A stretch of 37,047 nt of DNA from NCBI GenBank assembly GCA_013697635.1, contig JACCWM010000136.1, positions 1 through 37,047 of the forward strand. The letters run 5' to 3'. The first letter of the stretch is position 1, and every line of letters starts with the position of its first letter. The DNA comes from Lujinxingiaceae bacterium. Lineage in GTDB: Bacteria; Myxococcota_A; Bradymonadia; Bradymonadales; Bradymonadaceae. The position numbers were made by a program, and so were the translations under genes. Positions 30,938 to 37,047 of this stretch are shown piece after piece. Under the pieces are notes generated by a model. The model was not told the origin of the DNA, made no database searches, and saw only the letters and a list, made by a program, of their open reading frames with translations.

Positions 30938-33670
30938 CTAGAGCTTGGCCGCCAGGTCGCAGGCCTCTTGGAGGCCGACTGTGCAGGCCTTTTGCAGGTA
31001 GGTGCGCGCGTGGTTGACGTCCTTGGCAACGCCGAGGCCGTCGCGATAGAGTACCCCGAGGTTGCGGCAGCCGAATTTCTCGTTGGCGTTGCAAGCCTGC
31101 TCGTAGAGTGTGTGGGCACGGCCGAAGTCTCGAGCCACGCCGGTACCATTTTGGAAGAGGGCGCCCAGGTTGGTGCAGGCGACTTGGTATGCGCCGTTGC
31201 AAGCCTGCTCGAATGAGGCGCGAGCGCGCCCAAAATCTTGGGGTGTGCCCAGGCCATCGCGTTGTAGGATGCCAAGGTTGACGCAGGCCTGCATCTCATT
31301 GCCCTGGCAGGCTTTTTCGTAGAACGTGCGCGCCTGGACGTGGTCTTGAGCGATGCCGTCGCCGATGTGGTAGCGCCAGCCCAGCTGGTTGCATCCCCAG
31401 TGATCGCCGCCCTCGCAGCTGCTTTGGAAATGCCGGACACCGCGGGCCGCGTCGCGGCTCACGCCGAGTCCTTCGGCGTAAAGATGGCCCAGGTTGCTGC
31501 AGCCGCGGGCGAGCTTGCCGTTGCAGGCTTGTTCGAAGAGGGCGTGGGCGCGGGTGAGATCACGGCTGATGCCGCGCCCGTCGCGGTGCATGACCCCGAG
31601 ATTGACGCAGGCCCACATCTCGCCCAAAGAGCAGGCTTTCTCATAGGCCCGGCGCGCGGCCGGCAAATCCTCGGCGATGCCCATTGCGGTGTCGAGTTGG
31701 TGGCCAATCAAATGGCAGCTTCGGGCGTTTCCGGCGTCACAGGATCGCTGAAACAACGCGTGGGCCCGTGCGCCGTCAGCCGCCACACCTTTGGCGTCGC
31801 GGTAGGCCACGCCAAGCTGGTTGCAGGCCGTCGTGATGTGGCCGTCGCAGGCTTTCTCGAAGTAGCCGGCGGCGCGCCGCTCGTCGATGGCGAGGCCGCG
31901 ACCGCCGGCGTACATCAAGGCCAGATTGGAGCAGCCATTCATCTCGTTGCCCTGGCAAGATTTCTCGTAGAGGGCGACGGCTTTGGATGCGTTGTGGGTG
32001 ACGCCTTGAGCGTAATCGTACATGATCGCCGCCCCATTGCAGCCGCGGACGTCGCCGGCCTGGCAGCCCTTTTCGTACAGCTCGAGCGCGCGGCTGTAGT
32101 CCCGGCTGACGTGGTTTCCGTTATGGTAGAGCGTCGCCAGGCCGACGCAGCCCGCCTGCACGCCGGCCTCACAGGCGCCACTGTTGAGCATGAAGGCGCG
32201 GGCGTAGTCGTCTTGGCCGAGCAGGCCAAAGACGCGGGCTTCCAGCGAGCAGCCAAAGGCGTCGCCGCCCTTGCAGGCCCGCTGAGCAAGCTCCAATGCG
32301 CGCTTTAAATCGTAGGGGGCAGCGCGCCCTGCGCGATGCAAATCACCCAGGCGCGCGCAGCCGGCCATGTCGCCCTTTTGGCAGCTCGCCTCGTACCACC
32401 TGGCGGGATCTTCGGGCACGCACTGCTGGCCGTCGGCCTGCATGCCTCTGGGGCACTTGGGCAGACCGACGCACATGCCGCGGCTCTCGGCATAGGTTTG
32501 ATCGGGCCAGCAGCAGTGCGTCTGGCCTTTGGGGCGAGCCATGCCGGTTTCACAGGCCGCAAGCGCGCAGCTCTGGTTGGCGGCGTCGGCGAACATGGCG
32601 TTGGGGCAGGCGCTGGGGATGCCGATGCAGGCCTTGCCGTTCCAGGCCTGGCCGGGCCAGCAGCACTTGCCGGCCGTGTCGATGCTGCGCGTCTTGCCGG
32701 CCTCGCAGCCGCTCGAATCGTCCGAGACTGCCGCGCGCTCGGGCGCACGCGAGGAGCGCCGCATCAGCGCATGCAGGCCAGGGTCGGCCTCTTTGGCGCC
32801 TTTGACGAGCAAGATCTTGTCGTCGCCATAGAGTCCCGGCGTCTGTTGAAAGCGCCCCGGGATGCCGCGCAGCGCCTGCTCGGTGTAGCCCAGCGCCTGC
32901 TCGGCCGAGACCTCGCCGCCCTGGCCCGCCCAGCCGCGCAGCGCGCCCAGCAGCAGGTAGCTAAAAGCCGGCCGCGAGGCGCCGGGAAGCGCGCCGGCAA
33001 ACTCGCTGGCCTGGGCCGCGGACAAGACGACGGTCTTTTTGAGCAGCCTGGGCTTGAGCGCGGTCGGGATCACGGGCTGTGCCGGAGCGAGCGCCTGACC
33101 ATCGCTTGCGCGCCCGCTAAAACAGGCATCGACGATCACAACCGTCTGCGCCTGCTCGCCGGCGTTGAGCAAATTGAGCAGCTCTTGTTGCGAGAAGCCA
33201 CGCGCGAACAGGCTCTCCGGGTCCTGCTGGGCGTCGACACCGACGAGCAGCCCGTCGTCGCCTGTGCGAGACGGTGAACCGTGGCCGATGAAGACAAACC
33301 AGACGGTGCCGCCGGCCTTGGATTCGCTCGCGGCAATCTTTGCGAAGCGCTCGACCTGCTCGCGCGTGGCCTGGCGATCGATGAGCATGTGCACCGAGGG
33401 CACACCAAGAGAGCTCTTGAAAAATCCCTCCCAGTCGGTCGCATTGGCCGAGGCGCCCTCGACGGCAGGCAAGAAGACGTAGTTCTCCACGGCGACGATG
33501 ATCGCCACGTCGTTCTTGCCGCTCTTGGTGAGCGAGGCCGGCTTGGAGAGCGACGGATAGGCGATCGGCGGCGCCTGGGCCTGCACGTTGACCAGAAACG
33601 AAGACAGGCCCAATACGCTCACCAACACCGCTGCAAGCACAGCACGAACAACGCCACGACCTTGCTTCAT
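30938..33670 (-). CDS. Exported caspase-like protein with Sel1 repeats
   Basis: 910 residues from MKQGRG; GAGGA six bases upstream supports this start over the ATGs 14 and 10 codons earlier. Signal peptide to AQA32. Residues 53-290 are a peptidase C14 (orthocaspase/metacaspase p20-like) domain: VAIIVAVENY, His130 in FIGHGSP, Cys183 in VDACFSG, so the catalytic dyad is intact. A Cys-rich linker (about 325-410, CCWPGQ/CCWPDQ units) leads to about 13 full Sel1-like repeats and a terminal half (420-910). Each repeat has two Cys (ACxxGxxxxCxNLG), as in Helicobacter Hcp proteins, so disulfide-stapled and suited to the periplasm or outside. Sel1 arrays bind proteins; substrates of the protease are unknown. 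Residues between p20 and linker may hold an autocleavage site. Confidence 0.9.
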   Translation of the reverse strand: MKQGRGVVRAVLAAVLVSVLGLSSFLVNVQAQAPPIAYPSLSKPASLTKSGKNDVAIIVAVENYVFLPAVEGASANATDWEGFFKSSLGVPSVHMLIDRQATREQVERFAKIAASESKAGGTVWFVFIGHGSPSRTGDDGLLVGVDAQQDPESLFARGFSQQELLNLLNAGEQAQTVVIVDACFSGRASDGQALAPAQPVIPTALKPRLLKKTVVLSAAQASEFAGALPGASRPAFSYLLLGALRGWAGQGGEVSAEQALGYTEQALRGIPGRFQQTPGLYGDDKILLVKGAKEADPGLHALMRRSSRAPERAAVSDDSSGCEAGKTRSIDTAGKCCWPGQAWNGKACIGIPSACPNAMFADAANQSCALAACETGMARPKGQTHCCWPDQTYAESRGMCVGLPKCPRGMQADGQQCVPEDPARWYEASCQKGDMAGCARLGDLHRAGRAAPYDLKRALELAQRACKGGDAFGCSLEARVFGLLGQDDYARAFMLNSGACEAGVQAGCVGLATLYHNGNHVSRDYSRALELYEKGCQAGDVRGCNGAAIMYDYAQGVTHNASKAVALYEKSCQGNEMNGCSNLALMYAGGRGLAIDERRAAGYFEKACDGHITTACNQLGVAYRDAKGVAADGARAHALFQRSCDAGNARSCHLIGHQLDTAMGIAEDLPAARRAYEKACSLGEMWACVNLGVMHRDGRGISRDLTRAHALFEQACNGKLARGCSNLGHLYAEGLGVSRDAARGVRHFQSSCEGGDHWGCNQLGWRYHIGDGIAQDHVQARTFYEKACQGNEMQACVNLGILQRDGLGTPQDFGRARASFEQACNGAYQVACTNLGALFQNGTGVARDFGRAHTLYEQACNANEKFGCRNLGVLYRDGLGVAKDVNHARTYLQKACTVGLQEACDLAAKL

Positions 33671-33721
33671 CTGCTTCCTCGTCAAACCGGCAAGTTCCAT
33701 CACTTGGAGCACTAAGAACCT

Positions 33722-33749
33722 ACACTAGCACGGCTTTTCAAGGGGTCAA
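33722..33749 (-). promoter_or_regulatory. Candidate promoter of the caspase/Sel1 gene
   Basis: Minus strand TTGACC, 16 bases, TAGTGT with TG one base before (extended -10), about 52 bases before the start. The -10 has the same sequence as the candidate before crtI, which slightly raises confidence in both. Confidence 0.28.
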
Positions 33750-33773
33750 GCGCCTGGCCGAGCGCCTCCTCGC

Positions 33774-34721
33774 TCAACGGTTGCCGGCCGGGCGTGGGGG
33801 CAGGGAGGTGAGGTAGAGCCAGAGCGCGGTGAGGTCTTCGTCGCTCGACTGGCTGATGAACTCCCAGGGCATGAAATCGGCGCGCAGCTCCTGGCCGCCC
33901 GGCGTCTTGCCGCTGCGAAGGGTGTTGATGAAGTCGGCCTCGCTCCAGCTGGCCAGCCCGCTGGCGTGCGGGGTCAGGTTGGGGGCGATCGGCCAGCTTG
34001 GCGGAACGCCGGGGATCTTGCCGCCGCTGAGACCCTCACCGTGGCAGCCGGTGCAGCCGGTGATCAGGTACTTGCCGTATTCGGCGCTGGCGGCAGGCAC
34101 GGGCCTGGCCGGCTGCAGCCCGTGGTCGATCAACTCGGCCGCAAGCAGCGGCAGCTCACCGGTCAGATACAAAATGCGGCCGAGCGGGCCAACCGCGCTC
34201 TGGCCGTGGTCGACCTGGGCGACGGCGGGCAGGCTGCGAATATAGGCCACGAGCGCGCCCAGATCCTCGTTGCTCAACTCGATCCACTCGTAGGAGGGCA
34301 TGAACAACAGCGGGCGACCGCTGGGGGCAATGCCGTGGCGCACGGCGCGCGCCCAGTCCTCGTCGGTGTAGGTGGCGGCCAGGCCACCCTGGGTCAGATT
34401 CGCTGCGACCAGGCGCATCACCGGCATTTCGTCGAGGAAGACCTTGCCGGAGAGATCCAGGCCGTGGCAATCCGCGCAGCCGCGAAAGATCGCAACGGCC
34501 TTGCCGCGCGCGATCACCTCGGCGCCCTCGGGAACGGAGTAGGCGACCGGCTTGACGTCCCAAATCTGGGTCATGTGCTTGCTGCTGACGGCATAGACCG
34601 CGCCGATGGCCACGCCGAGCAAGGTGACAAATACCGCGAGCACGGTGAGCAGGATTCGTGGCCAGCGGCGACGTCCAGAAGGTTTAGGTTTTTCAACGAC
34701 TTGAGGTGCTTTTGTGTCCAT
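33774..34721 (-). CDS. Membrane-anchored dihaem cytochrome c
   Basis: 315 residues from MDTKAPQ; CGGAG seven bases upstream excludes the longer frame. Residues 20-45 form one N-terminal transmembrane anchor after a basic stretch, so the haem domains lie in the periplasm. Two class-I cytochrome c domains: CADCH (82-86) and CTGCH (223-227). Candidate axial Met residues are Met141 (FMPSYEW) and the Met of DFMPWEF near residue 295. The layout resembles electron-donor dihaem c subunits of oxidases or dehydrogenases, but no partner oxidase gene lies nearby. It is divergent from the LysR gene, which may control it. Donation to the NirK-like copper protein seven kilobases away is conceivable but unsupported. 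Confidence 0.9.
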   Translation of the reverse strand: MDTKAPQVVEKPKPSGRRRWPRILLTVLAVFVTLLGVAIGAVYAVSSKHMTQIWDVKPVAYSVPEGAEVIARGKAVAIFRGCADCHGLDLSGKVFLDEMPVMRLVAANLTQGGLAATYTDEDWARAVRHGIAPSGRPLLFMPSYEWIELSNEDLGALVAYIRSLPAVAQVDHGQSAVGPLGRILYLTGELPLLAAELIDHGLQPARPVPAASAEYGKYLITGCTGCHGEGLSGGKIPGVPPSWPIAPNLTPHASGLASWSEADFINTLRSGKTPGGQELRADFMPWEFISQSSDEDLTALWLYLTSLPPRPAGNR

Positions 34722-34799
34722 TCGTTTCTCCGGGGGATGGCCCTGAACTGCGTTGAGAGTGAGCAAGTCGAAGTTGACAGCCACTCCGGCCGCGGGCAA

Positions 34800-34826
34800 T
34801 GAACAAAAATGCACACCACCTGTTCA
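34800..34826. promoter_or_regulatory. Inverted repeat in the cytochrome/lysR intergenic region (candidate LysR site)
   Basis: TGAACA-N15-TGTTCA has perfect six-base arms in the 133-base gap between divergent genes, 29 bases before the LysR start. LysR proteins typically bind such interrupted dyads between themselves and a divergent target. A consensus TTGACA at 34774 could be a -35 for lysR, but the matching -10 (CAATGA at 17 bases) is poor. Confidence 0.35.
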
Positions 34827-34854
34827 CACAAGTTCTCTTGACCTGGCATCTGGC

Positions 34855-35778
34855 ATGAATGAGATCTCGAACTGGGACGATATCCGCTTCTTTTTGGCGG
34901 TCTACCGCCAGGGAAGCCTCAGCGCCGCGGCGCGCAGGCTGAGCGTCAACCATGTCACCGTCGGTCGGCGCCTCTCTTCGCTCGAGGTCGACATCGGCGG
35001 CAAGCTCTTCGAGCGCTCCAGCGATGGCCTGGCGCCGACCGAGCTTGCCACCATGCTCTTCGAGCGTGCCCAGGGCGTTGAAGACAACATGAGCGCCTTT
35101 GAGCGCGTGGTGCGCGGCGCCGATCACTCGACCAGGCGCCCGGTGCGCCTGACCGTGCCAGGGGCTCTGCTCGGGACGCTGGTCGCCGACTGCATCGCCA
35201 GCCTGCATCAAGCCCATCCCGACATCCGTATCGAGCTCTTTGAGGGCACGAGAATCGCCAATCTGGCTCACCTCGAGGCCGATCTCGGCTTGCGCATGCT
35301 TCGCGCCAACCAGTCACCGGGCAGCGAAATGGTGCGCGTGCGACGCTTAACCAGCATCGACTGGGCCTTTTACGCCCACCCCGAGTTCGCAAAGCGGTGG
35401 AATCTGACCTTACCGTTGGGCAGGATCGAGGGCATTCCGATCGTCGGCTACAGCGAGGCCGCGCCGGCGCTCATCGGTGGCGACTGGATGCTGGCCCATG
35501 CAAACAGTCCCAATTTCGTTTTTCGCTGCAACTCGGCGATTGGTGTCTTGGAGATGGTTTGCCGGCAGATGGGCCTGGGCCTGATCCCTGTACCGCTTGG
35601 CGAGCGCGCCGGCCTGGTTCGCCTCTCCGAGGCGATCGAGACGATGAAGCTGTGGCTCGCCGTTCATCCCGACCTGCGCGACAATCCGCGCATTCGACTC
35701 GTCTACGACTTCATCGTGCAATACATCGATTCCTTGGAGGTGTTGCCTCAGGTGCCCGGCGAGGCGGCCGAGCGCTGA
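34855..35778 (+). CDS. LysR-family transcriptional regulator
   Basis: 307 residues. N-terminal winged HTH (residues 5-65: DDIRFFLAVYRQGSLSAAARRL, VNHVTVGRRLSSLE, LFERSSDGLAPTE) followed by a substrate-binding domain of the periplasmic-binding-protein fold (about 95-295). The start was placed at the ATG giving the standard LysR N-terminus; no clear ribosome site precedes it, and the frame is open 34 codons further up. Closest in style to the short-spaced LysR group that has NHVTVGRRL in the recognition helix. The effector is unknown. Divergent placement from the cytochrome c gene, with an interrupted dyad between them, suggests that gene as a target. Confidence 0.9.
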   Translation: MNEISNWDDIRFFLAVYRQGSLSAAARRLSVNHVTVGRRLSSLEVDIGGKLFERSSDGLAPTELATMLFERAQGVEDNMSAFERVVRGADHSTRRPVRLTVPGALLGTLVADCIASLHQAHPDIRIELFEGTRIANLAHLEADLGLRMLRANQSPGSEMVRVRRLTSIDWAFYAHPEFAKRWNLTLPLGRIEGIPIVGYSEAAPALIGGDWMLAHANSPNFVFRCNSAIGVLEMVCRQMGLGLIPVPLGERAGLVRLSEAIETMKLWLAVHPDLRDNPRIRLVYDFIVQYIDSLEVLPQVPGEAAER

Positions 35779-35838
35779 CGTGTGTGGCTTATAACGCCGC
35801 TGTAACGCCTCGGTCTTCTTGAGCCTACGGAGTACTTC

Positions 35839-36387
35839 ATGAGCGATTCAGCCTCCCCGACCACCCTTCGCGCGCGCTGGCAACAGGCCCGCGCCAAGGC
35901 CTGGGTGCGATGGACGATGGATTTGTCGGTCTTTGCCGCCATCTTCCTGGCGATCATGGCCTATCAGACCCGCCACCTCGTCGGCGGCGGCGAGCTCGCC
36001 CCGCACTTTGAGCTGCGCACCCTCGACGGCGAGCTGGTGCGCTCGAGCGATCTGGCCGGCAAACCGAGCATCTTGTATTTTTGGGCGCCCTGGTGCGGCG
36101 TCTGCAAGATCCAGTCGCCCACGCTCTCCTCGTTTCATAAGAGCTACGGCGATGAGGTCAACGTCTACGCAGTCGTCGTCGACTACGGCAGCGTTGACGA
36201 GCTCAAGGCCTACGTCGCGCGCGAGAACATCGACTATCCGGTCTTGCTCGGAACCCGGGAGCTGGCCGCCCATTACCGGGTCAACTCCTTTCCCACGCTG
36301 TATTTTCTCGACAAAGACAGCCAGGTGCGCCGCACCGTGATCGGCTACACCACCGGGCTTGGCCTTCGCGCCCGGCTCTTGCTCTAG
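35839..36387 (+). CDS. TlpA/ResA-like membrane-anchored thioredoxin
   Basis: 182 residues. GGAG lies seven bases before the ATG. One transmembrane helix (about 28-43) after a basic N-terminus, then a thioredoxin-fold domain on the outer side: LAPHFELRTLDGE, FWAPWCGVC (Cys86, Cys89) and a cis-Pro loop NSFPTLYF. The WCGVC active site and AhpC/TSA-like start place it with TlpA/ResA/DsbE reductases, including those that reduce apocytochrome c. The dihaem cytochrome gene two genes away makes cytochrome maturation a possible role, but disulfide handling for the many Cys-rich exported proteins here is equally plausible. It follows lysR by 60 bases on the same strand. Confidence 0.9.
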   Translation: MSDSASPTTLRARWQQARAKAWVRWTMDLSVFAAIFLAIMAYQTRHLVGGGELAPHFELRTLDGELVRSSDLAGKPSILYFWAPWCGVCKIQSPTLSSFHKSYGDEVNVYAVVVDYGSVDELKAYVARENIDYPVLLGTRELAAHYRVNSFPTLYFLDKDSQVRRTVIGYTTGLGLRARLLL

Positions 36388-36396
36388 CGCGCCACT

Positions 36397-36867
36397 TCAG
36401 TGCATCGCCATGCTTTGCGGCAGCTCGCCGGTGGGCGACATGCGCTCGATGCGCTCGCGCGCCTCCACCACCCCGAGCTGCACGAGCAAGCCCATCGCGT
36501 CGGCATTGCGCCACTCCTCGACAAATTGCTCATCCTCGATGCGCACCAGGATCGCCCCGGTCAAGACCACCTTGTGACCACCGGTTTTTGCCTGGCGTCC
36601 CGGCTCCTTGCGCGTGCCCGTGATTCTCCAGATATAGGCCGCTTTGTCGTCGCCAATGACCACATCCTCGTAGCGCATCGCCAGTTTGGCGATATCGCGA
36701 TGAAAGCCCTCCACGATCTGCTTGAAGGGCTCAACGCCCAATAAATCGCCTTGCGGGCCGTGCATCACATAGTCCACCGAGAAGAGGTGCTCGATCAGCG
36801 CGAGCTCCCCGCTGTTCCAAAGCTCCAAGCGTCGCTGCAACAGCTCACGGTTTTTTTCGGCACTCAT
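36397..36867 (-). CDS. SnoaL-like (NTF2-fold) protein
   Basis: 156 residues from the ATG preceded by AGGAGA at seven bases; a TTG two codons earlier is less likely. Soluble alpha+beta barrel of the SnoaL/ester-cyclase type: NRELLQRRLELWNSGEL, YVMHGPQGDLLGVEPFKQ, and the WRITGTRKE...GHKVVLTGAILVRIEDEQFVEEW pattern on the barrel strands. Members include polyketide cyclases and many unassigned small-molecule binding proteins; no catalytic assignment is possible here. It converges on the thioredoxin gene with a nine-base gap. Confidence 0.85.
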   Translation of the reverse strand: MSAEKNRELLQRRLELWNSGELALIEHLFSVDYVMHGPQGDLLGVEPFKQIVEGFHRDIAKLAMRYEDVVIGDDKAAYIWRITGTRKEPGRQAKTGGHKVVLTGAILVRIEDEQFVEEWRNADAMGLLVQLGVVEARERIERMSPTGELPQSMAMH

Positions 36868-36979
36868 AGACAAGTCTCCTGGTTTGCCGCCATGGCATGG
36901 TCGAGCGCGCGCTACCTGGCACCAGCGAGAAAGCTACGCCCAAAGCGCGTCCGCTCAAGGGGCGCGAGCTGTCGGCGTC

Positions 36980-37047
36980 CACCCGCGGTGACTGTCCCGG
37001 CGCAATCGGTGCCGGCACCGATTGCGCCGGGACAGTCACCGCGGGTG
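36980..37047. repeat. Perfect 68-bp palindrome at the window end
   Basis: The 34 bases from 36980 (CACCCGCGGTGACTGTCCCG...) are exactly reverse-complemented by the following 34 bases, with no loop, ending on the last base of the window. It could be a palindromic intergenic repeat, or the point where an assembler stopped at an inverted repeat. The preceding 110 bases, after the SnoaL-like gene, hold nothing I recognise. Confidence 0.9.

Noticed and set aside
30787-31440. N-terminal 218-codon extension of the M23/FG-GAP gene
   Set aside because: This part lies in another frame of the caspase/Sel1 gene, is Ala/Ser/Arg-rich and lacks a ribosome site; a signal peptide begins at 30786.
36845-37039. 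Short minus-strand frame reaching into the terminal palindrome
   Set aside because: No ribosome site, no recognisable sequence, and its start lies inside the palindrome, so it is probably non-coding.

Overview
The window is about 37 kb of GC-rich, gene-dense bacterial DNA. No stretch longer than about 240 bases lacks a gene, and I see no tRNA, rRNA, CRISPR array or insertion sequence. The protein repertoire points to the myxobacteria/Bradymonadales side of the old Deltaproteobacteria. The signs are many secreted lipoproteins, Cys-rich repeats of the CGDGxxxxxExCDDG type, RCC1 propellers, DxDxDG repeats with CDGxDNNCNGxVDE motifs, Asn-rich linkers and C-terminal Cys/helix/Arg sorting tails (MYXO-CTERM type). 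The taxonomic placement is inference, because no phylogenetic marker is present.

Layout. 1-1214: 3' part of an unrecognised gene. 1222-6992 (minus): a likely three-gene operon of a PEGA-domain protein and two RCC1 lipoproteins. 7181-14482 (plus): a carotenoid cluster, crtY-crtW, then crtI-crtB-crtC-crtD. The enzyme set predicts a monocyclic 4-keto carotenoid with a hydrated, 3',4'-desaturated acyclic end (deoxyflexixanthin or myxobactone aglycone type). No GGPP synthase or glycosyltransferase gene is present. 14488-21927: five secreted or lipoprotein genes (two Cys-rich proteins, a beta-helix protein, a small repeat protein, and a large Cys-rich/FN3/propeller protein).

21946-24132 (minus) holds the most striking gene: a full-length HflX ribosome-associated GTPase fused in frame to a full-length macrolide 2'-phosphotransferase. 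A 15-bp inverted repeat lies just upstream of its start. Its divergent neighbour is a membrane-anchored alpha/beta hydrolase. HflX is known in some bacteria to rescue antibiotic-stalled ribosomes, and Mph enzymes inactivate macrolides, so the fusion would couple ribosome recycling to drug inactivation in one polypeptide.

25317-34721 (minus): a NirK-like multicopper protein with an extra cupredoxin domain and changed active-site residues; an M23 peptidase/FG-GAP protein that runs through a MYXO-CTERM-like tail into a second lipoprotein-like module; a secreted caspase-like protein with about 13 Cys-paired Sel1 repeats; and a membrane-anchored dihaem cytochrome c. 34855-36867: a LysR regulator divergent from the cytochrome, a TlpA-like thioredoxin and a SnoaL-like protein. 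The window ends in a perfect 68-bp palindrome that reaches the last base, which may be a repeat or an assembly end.
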